Below are positions 41,170 through 55,744 of a stretch of DNA of 64,000 nt, piece after piece; position 1 is the stretch's first letter; each line of letters starts with the position of its first letter. Under the pieces are notes generated by a model. The model worked only from the letters and a program-made list of their open reading frames with translations. It was not told the DNA's origin and ran no database searches. The translations under genes and the position numbers were made by a program. The DNA lies in NCBI GenBank assembly GCA_012295275.1, contig CM022671.1, forward strand, positions 28,991,250 through 29,055,249, read 5' to 3'. This DNA comes from Chrysomallon squamiferum. Lineage: Eukaryota; Mollusca; Gastropoda; Neomphalida; Peltospiridae.

Positions 41170-41640
41170 TCTTCACTGTAACCTGACAACCCCACACAGA
41201 CACAGTGTATCTGTAAACAGTACCCACTGTAAACACTGTACCCACAATCCACACAGTAAACACTGTACCCACAATCCACACAGTATCCACTTCTTAAACA
41301 GTATCCATGTGTTATTTACACTGTATTAACAGTGCACCCACTCCTTGAACTGTATCCCTTTCTAAAACAGTACCCACTTCTTAAATTGTATCCCTTTCTA
41401 AAACAGAACCCACTTCTTAAATTGTATCCCTTTCTAAAACAGAACCCTCTTCTTAAATTGTATTCCTTTCTAAAACAGTACCCTCTTCTTAAATTGTAAC
41501 CCTTTCTAAAACAGTACCCACTTCTTAAATTGTATTCCTTTCTAAAACAGTGCCCAGTTCTTAATCTGTACCCACTATGTACACTGTATCTAGTAATTAA
41601 ACTGTACCCACTGTATAGCCTGAACTCACTATCTGTTCAA
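41170..41640. repeat. Minisatellite upstream of the candidate start exon, ~36-bp units
   Basis: Units containing CCCACTTCTTAAATTGTATC then CCTTTCTAAAACAG recur about six times (about 41335-41560). The flanks hold related blocks (GTAAACACTGTACCCACAATC). It starts about 60 bp upstream of the candidate start codon in gene sense, so it may overlap the promoter. Confidence 0.85.
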
Positions 41641-42439
41641 ACTGCATCCAGTGTTTAAAACATCCCAGCTATTTGATATCAGTCTGATGCACCCACTGAT
41701 TAAACTGAACCCACTGTTCCCATCTCTGCCTGCACACATTCTCAGTTTACCTGCCAGGGTACACCAACACGTGTACCTAGGCTGTGGGTTTTTGTCCACA
41801 CAGAGACAGAACAATTACAGGTTGACTGTTTGATAAAATCAAAACCCGGGCAGAGGCAAAATCTGATCTGTCAGAAATGATCCCGTTTTCCACTCGGAGT
41901 GTAAATCCCGTATTATGTGTGAGTGTGTCAGATCAGCTTTACTCAACCAGCCAGCAGGTCACACACATCCAGGGTCTCTGTTTTCAACAGCAGATTCAAA
42001 CTGGGCTGGGGGGAAATTCAGTCGCCAACTTTATGAGTAGACATAAACTGGACCAAGTTCAGTGACCATTTTGTGAGTTGATTAAAAACAAATAGATTCA
42101 GTCACAAGTTTTATGAGTAGATTAAAAATTGACAGGTTCCGTCACCTTTTCATGAACAGATGTAAATTAGAAATATTAAAACTTTGATGAAAATCCTTTC
42201 CAGGAAATTGTTTTACTGTTACTGAACAAAACAAATAAACAAACATTAGAAAGAGTTAATGTTTCTATTCAGGAAATAAAAAGGAAAAAAGAAAAAATGA
42301 GTAAAAATAAAAGCACAAACTATACTGAAAATTATTTCCTTTTCAGAAAAATATTCTGCTTCAGTAAAAGAACACAAAAAACTTTGTTTTCCTTCTTGAA
42401 TCAAAACAGATAAAGCAAAACTGTATCCAGAAAATACTT
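41641..42439. other. Upstream sequence, no gene found
   Basis: 41640-42010 is unique with moderate GC (CCTAGGCTGTGGGTTTTTGT and nearby). 42040-42170 has weak repetition of GACAGGTTCCGTCAC / GATTCAGTCAC blocks. The rest is A-rich. Confidence 0.45.
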
Positions 42440-42868
42440 TGTCAACACTAGGTTTTTAAAACAGTTGTCAACACTAGGTTTTTAAAACAGTTGTCAACAC
42501 TAGATTTTTTAAAACAGTTGTCAACACTAGATTTTTAAAAACAGTTGTCAACACTAGGTTTTTAAAACAGTTGTCAACACTAGATGTTTAAACCAGTTGT
42601 CAACACTAGATTTTTAAACCAGTTGTCAACACTAGATTTTTAAAAACAGTTGTCAACACTAGGTTTTTAAAACAGTTGTCAACACTAGATTTTTAAAACA
42701 GTTGTCAACACTAGATTTTTAAAACAGTTGTCAACACTAGATTTTTAAAACAGTTGTCAACACTAGATTTTTAAAACAGTTGTCAACACTAGATGTTTAA
42801 ACCAGTTGTCAACACTAGACTTTTAAAACACTTTTGTCAACACTAGATTTTAAAACCAGTTGTCAACA
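42440..42868. repeat. 26-bp minisatellite, about 16 copies
   Basis: Unit GTCAACACTAGATTTTTAAA + ACAGTT, with G/A and G/T variants at the ninth to twelfth positions. Units are very similar, so expansion is recent. Confidence 0.95.
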
Positions 42869-43330
42869 CACAGTTGCCTGTAGATGTCACTGTCTGTCTC
42901 TCACCCTCTCTGTCGCCAGTGACAATTCAATTCTGCAAGTATTCCGCCACGACCAATAAAACGTTTTCCGCTAATATTTCCTGTTACCTTAAAGGCTGTA
43001 TTTCAGCACAATGCCAAGTCTCATTATTGCCCGCTGCTTTTAATATTCCATTGTCACATGAACTTTAAGGAATGGCAATTTTCTCCCAAGGCATTCGGGA
43101 ACAGTCGCAGAATTTCTACCCCCATGCCATGTAGTGTTTTCATGGACTTTTGTCAATTAGAAATCAATATTCAATAGCAAGGCTGAGTAATGAAGCGAAG
43201 GTGGTAACAAAACTGGCGTTTTTATTTGACGGTTGAAAATCAAATCATCTTTCTCTCATTTAATGTGCCGTTCAGTACGAGTTTGTATGCTGCATGGAGA
43301 GGTTGATATCCACTGTATTCCACATCTCTG
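42869..43330. other. Unique island, best candidate conserved noncoding element
   Basis: About 450 bases without repeats between a minisatellite and AT-rich sequence. It contains CCGCCACGACCAATAAAACG, CATTGTCACATGAACTTTAA and CGAAGGTGGTAACAAAACTG. CCAAT-box-like and homeodomain-type AT cores are present, but such motifs are common by chance. No coding frame. Confidence 0.35.
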
Positions 43331-43543
43331 TGTATAGTGTCAGTATTTTTGTGTGTGTGTGTGTGTGTTGTTTGGTTTGGTTTCAGGGTTTAGGTTGTTT
43401 ATTTTGTTTTTTAAATATTTATTTATATATAAAGCAAAATGATTAAACATAGAGGTATTTAGTAGGGATCTTTGTTTGATTGTTTGTTTGATGTGTTTAT
43501 TATTAGTTTTTGTTGGGTTTTAAAACTATATTTACTTATTTGT

Positions 43544-43582
<39 letters not shown>

Positions 43583-43869
43583 TTAGTAGTAGTATTTGTG
43601 GAGGAGGGTGTGTCTATATTGCTTTTTTTTAAAATTTTAATTCAGAAAATATATACAAATTTTATTTATTATTATTTTATTTTTTTTTAATGACAGAAGA
43701 AATACAGGTTTAATTCTGGCCTATATGCAGTATCTCTATAACAACAGTAACAGGGCAAAATGACAGCATTATGATTCTCTGTAACAGTTTTATTATGAGT
43801 GATGACAGGTCATCCAAAACAGTAGAATAATAAAGTTAGAAGTATAAATAGTTTGTTAGACCTTTCACA
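43331..43869. other. AT-rich sequence with microsatellites
   Basis: A GT run (about 43351-43368), a TTTA run (43536-43584) and AT-rich sequence. No gene. Confidence 0.6.
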
Positions 43870-43889
43870 TGAGACTAACCCAGAACTAC

Positions 43890-46460
43890 CATTTTTAAAA
43901 TCAGACTAAGTTACCACTATTCATACCAGACTAGGTCAAGTCTAAAACCATTCACTTCAGACTAAGTCAAGTTTATTGATATTCATACCATACTAAGTCA
44001 AATCTACAATTATTCATATCAGACTAAGTCAAGGCTACAACCATTTATACCAGACTAAGTCAGTTCCACAACCATTTGTACCAGACTAAGACAAGTCTAC
44101 AACCATTCATACCAGACTAAGTCAGTTCCACAACCATTTGTACCAGACTAAGACAAGTCTACAACCATTCATACCAGACTAAGTCAGTTCCACAACCATT
44201 TGTACCAGACTAAGACAAGTCTACAACCATTCATACCAGACTAAGTCAAGTCTACAACCATTCCTACCAGACTAAGTCAAGTCTACAACCATTTGTACCA
44301 GACTAAGTCAAGTCTACAACCATTTGTACCAGACTAAGACAAGTCTACAACCATTCATACCAGACTAAGTCAGTTCCACAACCATTTGTACCAGACTAAG
44401 ACAAGTCTACAACCATTCATACCAGACTAAGTCAGTTCCACAACCATTTGTACCAGACTAAGACAAGTCTACAACCATTCATACCAGACTAAGTCAAGTC
44501 TACAACCATTCATACCAGACTAAGTCAAGTCTACAACCACCAGACTAAGTCAAGTCTACAACCATTTGTACCAGACTAAGACAAGTCTACAACCATTCAT
44601 ACCAGACTAAGTCAGTTCCACAACCATTTGTACCAGACTAAGACAAGTCTACAACCATTCATACCAGACTAAGTCAAGTCTACAACCATTCCTACCAGAC
44701 TAAGTCGTCTACAACTATTAATACCAGACTAAGTCAAGTCCACAACTATTCATACCAGACTAAGACAAGTCCACAACTATTCATACCAGACTAAGTCAAG
44801 TTTACAACTATTCATACCAGACTAAGACAAGTTTACAACTATTCATATCAGACTAAGTCAAGTTTACAACTATTCATACCAGACTAAGACAAGTTTACAA
44901 CTATTCATACCAGACTAAGACAAGTTTACAACTATTCATACCAGACTAAGACAAGTTTACAACTATTCATACCAGACTAAGACAAGTTTACAACTATTCA
45001 TATCAGACTAAGTCAAGTTTACAACTATTCATACCAGACTAAGACAAGTTTACAACTATTCATACCAGACTAAGACAAGTTTACAACTATTCATACCAGA
45101 CTAAGTCAAGTCCACAACTATTCATACCAGACTAAGTCAAGTTTACAACTATTCATACCAGACTAAGTCTACAACCATTCATACCAGACTAAGTCAAGTT
45201 TACAACTATTCATACCAGACTAAGTCAAGTCCACAACTATTCATACCAGACTAAGTCAAGTTTACAACTATTCATATCAGACTAAGTCAAGTTTACAACC
45301 ATTCATACCAGACGAAGTCAAGACTGCTACCATTCATACCAGACTAAGTCAAGTTTACAACCATTCATACCAGATGAAGTCAAGACTGCTACCATTCATA
45401 CCAGACTAAGTCAAGACTGCTACCATTCATACCAGACTAAGTCAAGACTGCTACCATTCATACCAGACTAAGTCAAGTTTACAACCATTCATACCAGACT
45501 AAGTCAAGACTGCTACCATTCATACCAGACTAAGTCAAGACTGCTACCATTCATACCAGTTTACAACCATTCATACCAGACTAAGTCAAGACTGCTACCA
45601 TTCATACCAGACTAAGTCAAGTCTACAACCATTCATACCAGACTAAGTCAAGACTGCTACCATTCATACCAGACTAAGTCAAGACTGCCACCATTCATAC
45701 CAGATGAAGTCAAGACTACAACTATTCATACCAGACTAAGTCAAGTTTACAACTATTCATATCAGACTAAGTCAAGTTTACAACCATTCATACCAGACTA
45801 AGTCAAGACTGCTACCATTCATACCAGACTAAGTCAAGTCTACAACCATTCATACCAGACTAAGTCAAGACTGCTACCATTCATACCAGACTAAGTCAAG
45901 ACTACAACCATTCATACCAGATGAAGTCAAGACTGCTAGCATTCATACCAGACTAAGTCAAGACTGCCACCATTCATACCAGATGAAGTCAAGACCACAA
46001 CTATTCATACCAGACTAAGTCAAGTTTACAACTATTCATATCAGACTAAGTCAAGTTTACAACCATTCATACCAGACTAAGTCAAGTCCACAACTATTCA
46101 TACCAGACTAAGTCAAGTCCACAACTATTCATACCAGACTAAGTCAAGTTTACAACCATTCATATCAGACTAAGTCCAGTCTACCACCATTCATACCAGA
46201 CTAAGTCAAGTTTACAACCATTCATACCAGACGAAGTCAAGACTGCTACCATTCATACCAGACTAAGTCAAGTCTACAACCATTCATACCAGACAAAGTC
46301 CAATCTACAACCATTCATATCAGACTAAGTCAAGTCTACCATCATTCATACCAGACTACGCCAAGTCTACCACAATTCATTCCAGACTATTAAATCTACG
46401 ACCAGTCACTGCAGATCAAGTCTGCCATCATTCAAACCAGACTAAGTCCAGTCTTTCACC
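43890..46460. repeat. 32-bp minisatellite, about 2.5 kb
   Basis: Unit ATTCATACCAGACTAAGTCA + AGTCTACAACC, about 80 copies. Several variants occur in blocks: GTCAGTTCCACAACC alternating with AGACAAGTCTACAACC (44050-44660), AGTTTACAACT (44780-45300), AGACTGCTACC (45310-45960). This shows local spread of variants by slippage or unequal exchange. Both ends are degenerate and the centre is homogeneous. No long open frame because 32 is not a multiple of three. Confidence 0.97.
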
Positions 46461-46920
46461 ATTTAAACCAAGTCACAGCTCTCTAATAATTACTTCCTCC
46501 TGCAGAGAAGCTGATGAAACCACCAGTGTTGAAAACACACTAAGCCAGCTTACTGTCTGTGACAGTGAAATATTTTAATAAATCTCCTTGAAAATTATTT
46601 CTCTCTCACACACATTCCTGAATGCACTGATGAAGTAGGTTTCTTAATTTAAAGGCCTCTGCAGAACAAACACAATGACTGACTGGCAGACATGCAGAAA
46701 TGTTTGTTGAAAACAATGATAAAAGACCCACAGGTAGACAATAATATATATGTATATACTGAGATAAGTGTGTACTATACAGAGGGTATATCTTTGTTTT
46801 ATGTCTGTGTATATGTCTGTTTTTGTGTACATCATCTGTGTATGTGATGAGGGTAGGCATTTTTGAATGATAAATAAGTGTGAGTCTAAACATATATATG
46901 TTTTAACTATAATGTGTGTG

Positions 46921-46953
<33 letters not shown>

Positions 46954-49184
46954 CTTGTGATATGTGTGTGTCTGTGCATGCATATGGGTGTGTGTCTGTG
47001 TGTTTGTCAGTTTATGTGCTTGTGCAAAACAAACAGTAATCAGTGTGTGCATATTTTCATACAAAAATTGATCCTCTGTTCTTTATCGCTAGAGTGCTTA
47101 TTATGCCAATAGTTGGACTGACTGTTTTGAATACAGAACTGTGTAACTGGGTGAGTGGTTAGAAGGAAAAACAGATCAGTACAGACTGACAGACTGTCAG
47201 GAAACTCAAGCTCACTTAAACATTTACATCTTGGTTGAATGGTGTCTTATATCACAAATATAAGTATTTACAATACAGTCATACAGATTAATTAAACGGT
47301 TGGTGTGTCTGAAGGTATGTATTCTGTATGTGTGAATATGTGTAGGGTATTGATGTTCATTTCTCTGTACAGTTGTGTACACTATTAATTTCCTATAACT
47401 TAATCCAGTTTATCCAGTATACAAGCATTTTGCCAGTCCCCGCTAAAACAAACAAATAACAAGAAGATTAATTGTCTGGTTTGGTGTACATGACTGCACA
47501 AGGCACACTGTACAAGTTGTGGCTGGTTCTGTAATATGGGAAACATTTTACATTTTATTCTGTGTAAATTGTTATTATTAATATTATGGTCATATCTGAA
47601 AGGACTAACTTAATGTATTCTTAATACTGTCTTCATAATAAAATAAAATTAATAAATTATTTTTTTTAAATAATATTTTAATTAACAATATATATATATA
47701 TATATATATTGAATTTTTGACTTACATTAAAAACATACACACATACACACACACATATATAGATAGATAAATAGATAGATAGACAGACAGACAGGTAGAT
47801 AGATAGGTAGTACGTAGATTACAGATTTTACTATAAAATTCTGAAATGTATAAAGACCACTATTTACATTGTTGTTTTACTAACCTGCCAACCAACTAAC
47901 ATAAAAATACATACACAGTAAATAAATTATTCTATGTTACTCTAACACCATTAATCACTGATATGAAAAAAAAGTGAGAGACCAGAGCCTTTTTTTTATT
48001 TCACTAATATCTTAACTAACCTTTTATTTAATATGCATTGTATTGTTTAATATGAACATTTCAGATGCATGAAACAACAATAATAAACATACACACACCA
48101 AAAAAGTAACAAAAACCAAATGGAAAACCATCCAAACCCCCCAGAAAACACAAACACACAAAAAGAAAAAGCAAAAGAAAAAAGAAAAATTCAGAAACAA
48201 CATGTTACAGTTAATTAAATAAAAAATCAGAGCCACTGGCCAAATATTAGACCAGTATGCAAGCAAAACAATTTCCACCAAATCAAGATATTTTTTGTCT
48301 TTTCTTTATTAAACAAATAAGACAAAAACAGGCACTGAGCTTTCAGAAATATTACCACAAGAAAGAAAAAAAAAATTAAAATTAAAATGTACTCAGATTC
48401 TCATGGGAAATAACTGGTTTAAAAAAAATAACAAGAAGAAAAAAAAAAAAAAAAAATTATATATATATTTTTTTTCATTCTTTGTAGATATAATGAACCT
48501 AATGATCATTAGCGGTTTGTCACTGCTGTGGTAGTCAACTCTGGTTTGAAAATGTGGGTTGTACAATATTAATGTGAAATATCAGAAAATATGAAACAGT
48601 AGCAAGTTCTTGTATTAGAGAATCACTGCTGTCACATAAACCAGTTACTGAGAGAAATCTCTGCACTGTGGTCAAATAACTGTTTTTGTGGGGAACTGGG
48701 TGAAGGGCAGGTTTAGCTGTTGTTTGGGTGAGCAGATTTGATGTTTTGTTGTTGTAGTTTAGGGTTTTTAGGTGGAAGGGTTTGTTTTGTTGTTGTTTAA
48801 GGGTGAAGGGTTTGTTTTGTTGTTGTTTAAGGGTGAAGGGCAGGTTTAGCTGTTGTTTGGGTGAGCAGATTTGATGTTTTGTTGTTGTAGTTTAGGGTTT
48901 TTAGGTGGAAGGGTTTGTTTTGTTGTTGTTTGAAGGGTTTGTTTTGTTGTTGTTTAAGGGTGGAAGGGCTGGTTTTGTTGTTGTTTTAGGGGTTTCATAG
49001 TTTCAGGGTTTGTTTATTTCTTTCTGTTTAAATGTTTGTATTCTTTTCAATTTTTGATTTACCTATTTTTTTTTTAATTTATATATGTTTGTGTGTGAGT
49101 ATGTGTGTGTGTATGTGTGTGTGTGTTTACGTACTCAATTTTATTTTGTTTTTACTTAATTTTTAATTAATTATATTTCATTAT

Positions 49185-49190
<6 letters not shown>
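46461..49190. other. Upstream/intergenic sequence
   Basis: Unique AT-rich sequence with a TG run (46926-46952), a TA run (47691-47710), a GATA/GACA zone (47757-47810) and a minisatellite-like duplication at 48700-48990 listed separately. No gene recognised; the long frames lack similarity. Confidence 0.45.
48705..48990. repeat. GT-rich tandem duplication, ~134-bp and ~33-bp periods
   Basis: GGGCAGGTTTAGCTGTTGTT then GGGTGAGCAGATTTGATG then TTAGGGTTTTTAGGTGGAAG appears twice about 134 bp apart. Between them GGGTTTGTTTTGTTGTTGTT repeats several times. One strand is strongly G+T-biased. Confidence 0.9.
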
Positions 49191-49228
<38 letters not shown>

Positions 49229-49270
49229 TTTGTTTGTTTGTTTGTTTGTTTGTTTGTTTGTTTGTTTATT
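49190..49270. repeat. (TTTA)n then (TTTG)n
   Basis: Compound tetranucleotide with a sharp change from TTTA to TTTG at about 49231. Confidence 0.97.
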
Positions 49271-49794
49271 TTTTGTTTGTTTTGTTCACTTCCTTGTTTG
49301 TTTAATGGTTAAAAACATGCATTCACTTTATTTTAGAACTTCTACAATTATTTTTTATATAATTAAAATAAAAAAATTATTTGTGGTTTAATTATCATTG
49401 TAATCTTATGGTTTGAATGAAAAACTCAGCGTTTTCATTTTGGCCTCGAGCAAATGTCAAACCCTTGAACAGTCGAATGCATGAACGAAAATAACCTTAA
49501 ATTTAGAGAAATAAAATAACCAATAAAAAAAATTAGAGTGCCCCAAGAAATAATTTGCAGTTAAAACATAATGTCACCAATGTCCTTCAGTACATGTGGC
49601 ATTTAGTTGATTTTTAAAACAAAGGTTGAGATTTGTACTACAAACGTAAAGAAGAAGAAGAAGAAGAAGAAAAGTAACTGATAAAAGATTCATGCATACA
49701 TGTGCATGCTTATTGAAACACATATATAAAACAAATGTTTCCTTACAAAGAAAGAACTGCATAGAAATACCCATGAACAGAGATATAGAAAGAC
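49271..49794. other. Unique sequence between microsatellites
   Basis: 49400-49500 is unique and includes CTCGAGCAAATGTCAAACCC. A GAA triplet run lies at 49650-49672. No gene. Confidence 0.5.
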
Positions 49795-50248
49795 ACACAC
49801 ACACACACATACACAAACACACACATACATACACACATACAAACGCACACACACACACATACAAACACACACACATACATACACACACATACATATACAC
49901 ATACAAACGCACACACACACATACAAACACACACACATACAAACACACACATACATACACACATACAAATGCACACATACATACACACATACAAACGCAC
50001 ACACATACATACACACACATACAAACACACACATACAAACACACACACATACACACACATACATACACACATACAAACGCACACACACACATACAAACAC
50101 ACACACATACATACACACACATACATATACACACACATACACACACATACACACACATAAACACACACATAAATACACACATACAAACGCACACACACAC
50201 ACACACATACAAACACACACACACACACACACATACATACACACACAC

Positions 50249-50281
<33 letters not shown>

Positions 50282-50288
50282 CACATAC
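49795..50288. repeat. ~490-bp compound (CA)n/CATA/CAAA array
   Basis: CA runs regularly interrupted by CATACATA and CATACAAACGCA blocks. The interrupting block ACACATACAAACGCACACAC recurs at least seven times, so compound blocks have been duplicated as in the 34640-34912 array. Apparent 200-300-residue frames on both strands are artefacts. Confidence 0.95.
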
Positions 50289-50560
50289 ACACTAATGCAT
50301 TTATTTCTAAAATGTCTGGATATCAAAATCAATGTAAAACAATAAAAACATAAATAAAAAAAGACAATATTATAAATAACAACAACAACAACAACAACAA
50401 CAATAATAACAATAATGTATACTTTTACTGTTTCTTTTTCCCAGACAGATATAATTGTATTTTCAAAACAAATACACATAAAGTACAATCAGTGTATTGT
50501 AATACATTACATTAAATAAGCATTTGTTAAAACTTTTAAAAATATATATATATATATATG

Positions 50561-51940
<1,380 letters not shown>

Positions 51941-52218
51941 GTACTAAAGCTCAGTATGCACCAATAATTTAAATTGAAACTGAATACTACAGACAGACCT
52001 GCTGTCAGACAAAACATTAAAAACTCATATACACAGAATCAGGAAAACAGTACTGTTCAAACTTGATTTATGTTTAATGGGCACTTTGTTCTTTTCTGTT
52101 TAGTTTTTGTTTTTTTCTTGCTGTATTTCTCAGATTACATTTCATAGTGAATTAAACATTAGTTTTGTTCTTAATGTGTCTGCACTAGACCTGATATATT
52201 AACAACTATTTAATATAT

Positions 52219-52306
<88 letters not shown>

Positions 52307-52814
52307 CACACACACACACACACACACACACAACACACACACACACATATGCATATATGCATTAATATTTGTATATCAGTCTGGAAAGATTTTAAGACAA
52401 GATAAAAAGAAAAAGAAATAATAAAAAAATTTAACACATTTTTATCACAAAACTTAAAGACACACCCCAAACTTAAAATTTAAAAATTAATATTACTATA
52501 AATTAATAATAATTTGTAATAATTGTAATCAAAATAAATAATATACATAGAAATATTATGGACATATATAATTGTAGTTGCTTGCATGCACTCACACATA
52601 CACACACATATACGTACAAATGCACACACCACATACATATACATAAATATCAGACACACACACACACACGTGTGATGCATGTGCTTGTGTGTTTTGTGTG
52701 TGTTTTGAAGAAGAGAGCCTGTGTGTGAGAAAAAGTGTGTATGTGTGTGAGTGCCTGTGTATGTCTCTGCTTGTGTGTGTTATACAAAATATATAAACAA
52801 CTATTTAATGTGTT

Positions 52815-52891
<77 letters not shown>

Positions 52892-53842
52892 CACAAATGC
52901 ACACAAATGCACACACACACACTACAGGTTACATACAAGTAAACAAAAAGAACAAAGGTAAAAAAAGAATAGAAAAAATAATGAGAATAAAGCAATGAAA
53001 GATAATCTGAAACAAAATGAACATTAATTTCTTATTTTTATTTTCCATTTATCTTCTCTGATCATAGAGTTTTAAATATCATTTATCCCAGAATACAGTA
53101 ACAATAAGAACAACAATAAAGAAAATAAAAAACCTTTAAATGTGAACAATGAAAAAATTACAAAATAATGTAGTAAAAAGAAAGCTAATTATCACAAATA
53201 ATGAAAATTTTAATTTAATCAACCTAATTCTTGATATCTTAAACAGACTTAATAAAACAAGAAAGTTCAATAACCCTCCAACACATCTTTAAATAAAAGA
53301 ATACTAATTGTAATTCACACAGTTCTGTAACGTAAGTATGACACAGGAAATGTTATGTCAGAAATCTGCAGGCAACATCTTCCAGTCAATGGATCCATCT
53401 TTCACACATGTTGATTTTGACGGGATGGTACATACCACAGAATTTTATTTCTTCATCACTGAAATAAGTACTCACCCTGTCCCAAACACAATTTTCTTTT
53501 TCTTTTCTTTCTTTTTTTTTAATTTTTTTTTTTCTATCATTTCCATAAAAACCCAAACAAAAACATTTTTATTTTTTTATTTGATTGGGTGGGTTGATGA
53601 AAAATTCCACAATTTGATATTTATGTGGCTATTATACTGATAGAAAATATACAGAAATACATACACATATAAAGAAACACATACACACATATATATTCAC
53701 ATGTGTAGAAACAGAAACATAGAAATGTATATGTATATATATATATATATATAGAAACACACACACACACAAACCCATGTATGTATACACAAGTGTACAA
53801 ACACACACATACAAAACATACACACACCTACCTACATTTTTG
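51941..53842. repeat. Local triplication, copy 2 (about 1900 bp)
   Basis: Same order of blocks as copy 1 but about 520 bp longer: after the first CT/TA/CA run (52224-52345) there is extra sequence (about 52346-52790) before a second copy of the ACTATTTAATGTGTTAAACTC block and CT run (52817-52882). The ACACAGGAAATGTTATGTCA block is at 53341, about 1908 bp after that of copy 1. The two copies are almost identical over 51400-51720 / 53310-53640. Confidence 0.95.
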
Positions 53843-54325
53843 TACTAAAGCTCAGTATGCACCAATGATTTAAATTGAAACTGAATACTACAGACAGACC
53901 TGCTGTCAGACAAAACATTAAAAACTCATATACACAGAATCAGAAAAATAGTACAGTTCAAATTTGATTTATGTTTAATGGGCACTTTGTTCTTTTCTGT
54001 TTAGTTTTTTTTTTTTTCTTGCTGTATTTCTCAGATTACATTTCATAGTGAATTAAACATTAGTTTTGTTCTTAATGTGTCTTAAATTATTTTTAAAAAG
54101 GAATAGTACTATAAATTAATAAAAATTATAATCAAAATAAATAATATACATATAAATGTTATGGACATATATAACATACATACAAATGCACACATACACA
54201 CACACCACATATATACATACACATACATATCACACACACTCATCTGTGATGTATGTGCTTGTGTTTTGTGTGTGCTTTGAAGAAGACAGCATGTGTGTGA
54301 GAAAAAGTGTGTATGCATGTGAGTG

Positions 54326-54360
<35 letters not shown>
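53843..54360. repeat. Local triplication, copy 3, truncated
   Basis: Starts with CTCAGTATGCACCAATGATT and stays close to copy 2 up to the TTCTTAATGTGTCT block. It then resumes with sequence matching the extra part of copy 2 (AATCAAAATAAATAATATAC, GATGTATGTGCTTGTG, GAGAAAAAGTGTGTATG) and ends in a GT run at 54328-54356. It lacks the CT microsatellite and the right half. Confidence 0.9.
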
Positions 54361-54939
54361 CTTACCAAACTGAATAAATATAATCTTTGTTCATAAACAT
54401 GTCAATGATTAAAAATAATATACTAATATTAATAATGAAAAAATAGATATATAGATAATCTGATAAACACAGCCAATTTTTTTTTAATCTGCTACCCAGC
54501 AAACTGAACAGTAACTTCACAAACCTCACAAACAAAACAAGAACAAAATACACTCTATGGCAGCAATATCATTGATTACTTAAAAGTGTTTTTTGCAAAA
54601 TGTTATTGCAAATCCAATAATCATAACCTTGTCTTCGCCATACCAGACTTGCCATGATCTCCCCAACAATAACTTACTTCTCAAACAAAAAAACCACACA
54701 AAACACACACTTTCTATGCCAACAATATCATTGATTACTGAAATTATTCTGTTAAAATGTATCGATCTCTTAAAAGCATTATTTCACCTCTTTAAGCAGC
54801 ACCTTGTTCTGTTGGGTTTTTTTGTTGTTGTTTTTCAATCTCTGTTCGTATGTATAATCACTGAGAGAGAAAGAAAGAAAAAAGAACGAAAGTTTGGGGT
54901 CAAAAGAAAAAGAAAAAAAATATATATATATTTATTAAA

Positions 54940-55205
54940 ACCCATTTGCCATCAAGCATCATCAGTATTCTCCATCTGGGGTTATTTCGTGTTGGTCAGA
55001 AGGAAATGTGTAAGAATCCGTGGAATCAATCTCTTTGTCTGGCTGCCTCTCCTGTGACTTCCGGAGAATCACCAGATGAACAGGACATCATCAATCCGCC
55101 CACAAAAGGATTTTGCTCCGCAGCGCTGGCCAACACTGAACATTACAGCATCGAGAGTCCCGCAAGAGCAGAAACTGTCATAACTGAGAACACTTGATTA
55201 CGATT
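54940..55205. other. Unique GC-richer island with a short open frame
   Basis: Balanced composition with CpGs (TGACTTCCGGAGAATCACCA, CTCCGCAGCGCTGGCCAACA). The plus-strand frame from 54946 to the TGA at 55195 has ordinary composition (for example SPVTSGESPDEQDIINPP) but no similarity I recognise. Either a noncoding element or an exon of an unidentified gene. Confidence 0.3.
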
Positions 55206-55239
55206 AATTAAAACCATCTCACTCGGCAGAACGGTTTTT

Positions 55240-55500
55240 GTCTTGTTGTTGTTGTTGTAGCTGTTGTGGTGAGGTTTTGGTGATGCTTGTGGAAACAAGG
55301 GGGGGGATCAAGATAGAAGATATTAATTTGTATTTAAGAGATTTTGTTTTTGTATACGGTTGATAATATGTTGTTGTTGTAGCTGTTGTGGTGATGTTTT
55401 TGGTGAGGTTCATGGAAACAAGAGGGGGGGATCAAGATAGAAGATATTAATTTGTATTTAAGAGATTTTGTTTTTGTTTATTATAAAGTAGATAATATGT
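55240..55500. repeat. ~127-bp tandem duplication with G run
   Basis: TTGTTGTTGTTGTAGCTGTTG, then GGTGAGGTT, then GGAAACAAG, then a run of seven or eight G, then ATCAAGATAGAAGATATTAA appears twice. Confidence 0.93.
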
Positions 55501-55699
55501 TACTGTTGTTATTATTATTACTTTTCTAGTGTGTGTGAAATTATAATTACTATTATTATTATTATTATTATTATTATTGTGTATTCATAATAACAACAAT
55601 GATATTTTCACACACAAGCACTCATGCACACACACACACATGGATAAAATCTACAGGCACAATTACATAATACTATACTGTACCTGCAAATGTACCAGA

Positions 55700-55744
<45 letters not shown>

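Noticed and set aside
42440-46460. CRISPR-like regular repeats
   Set aside because: Units are contiguous with no unique spacers, and the DNA is eukaryotic; these are minisatellites.
48860-48905. Telomere-like TTAGGG words
   Set aside because: Isolated words inside a GT-rich duplication, not a tandem telomeric array.
49574-50488. 304-codon minus-strand frame and plus-strand partners
   Set aside because: Dominated by CA/CATA microsatellite; no ordinary protein composition.
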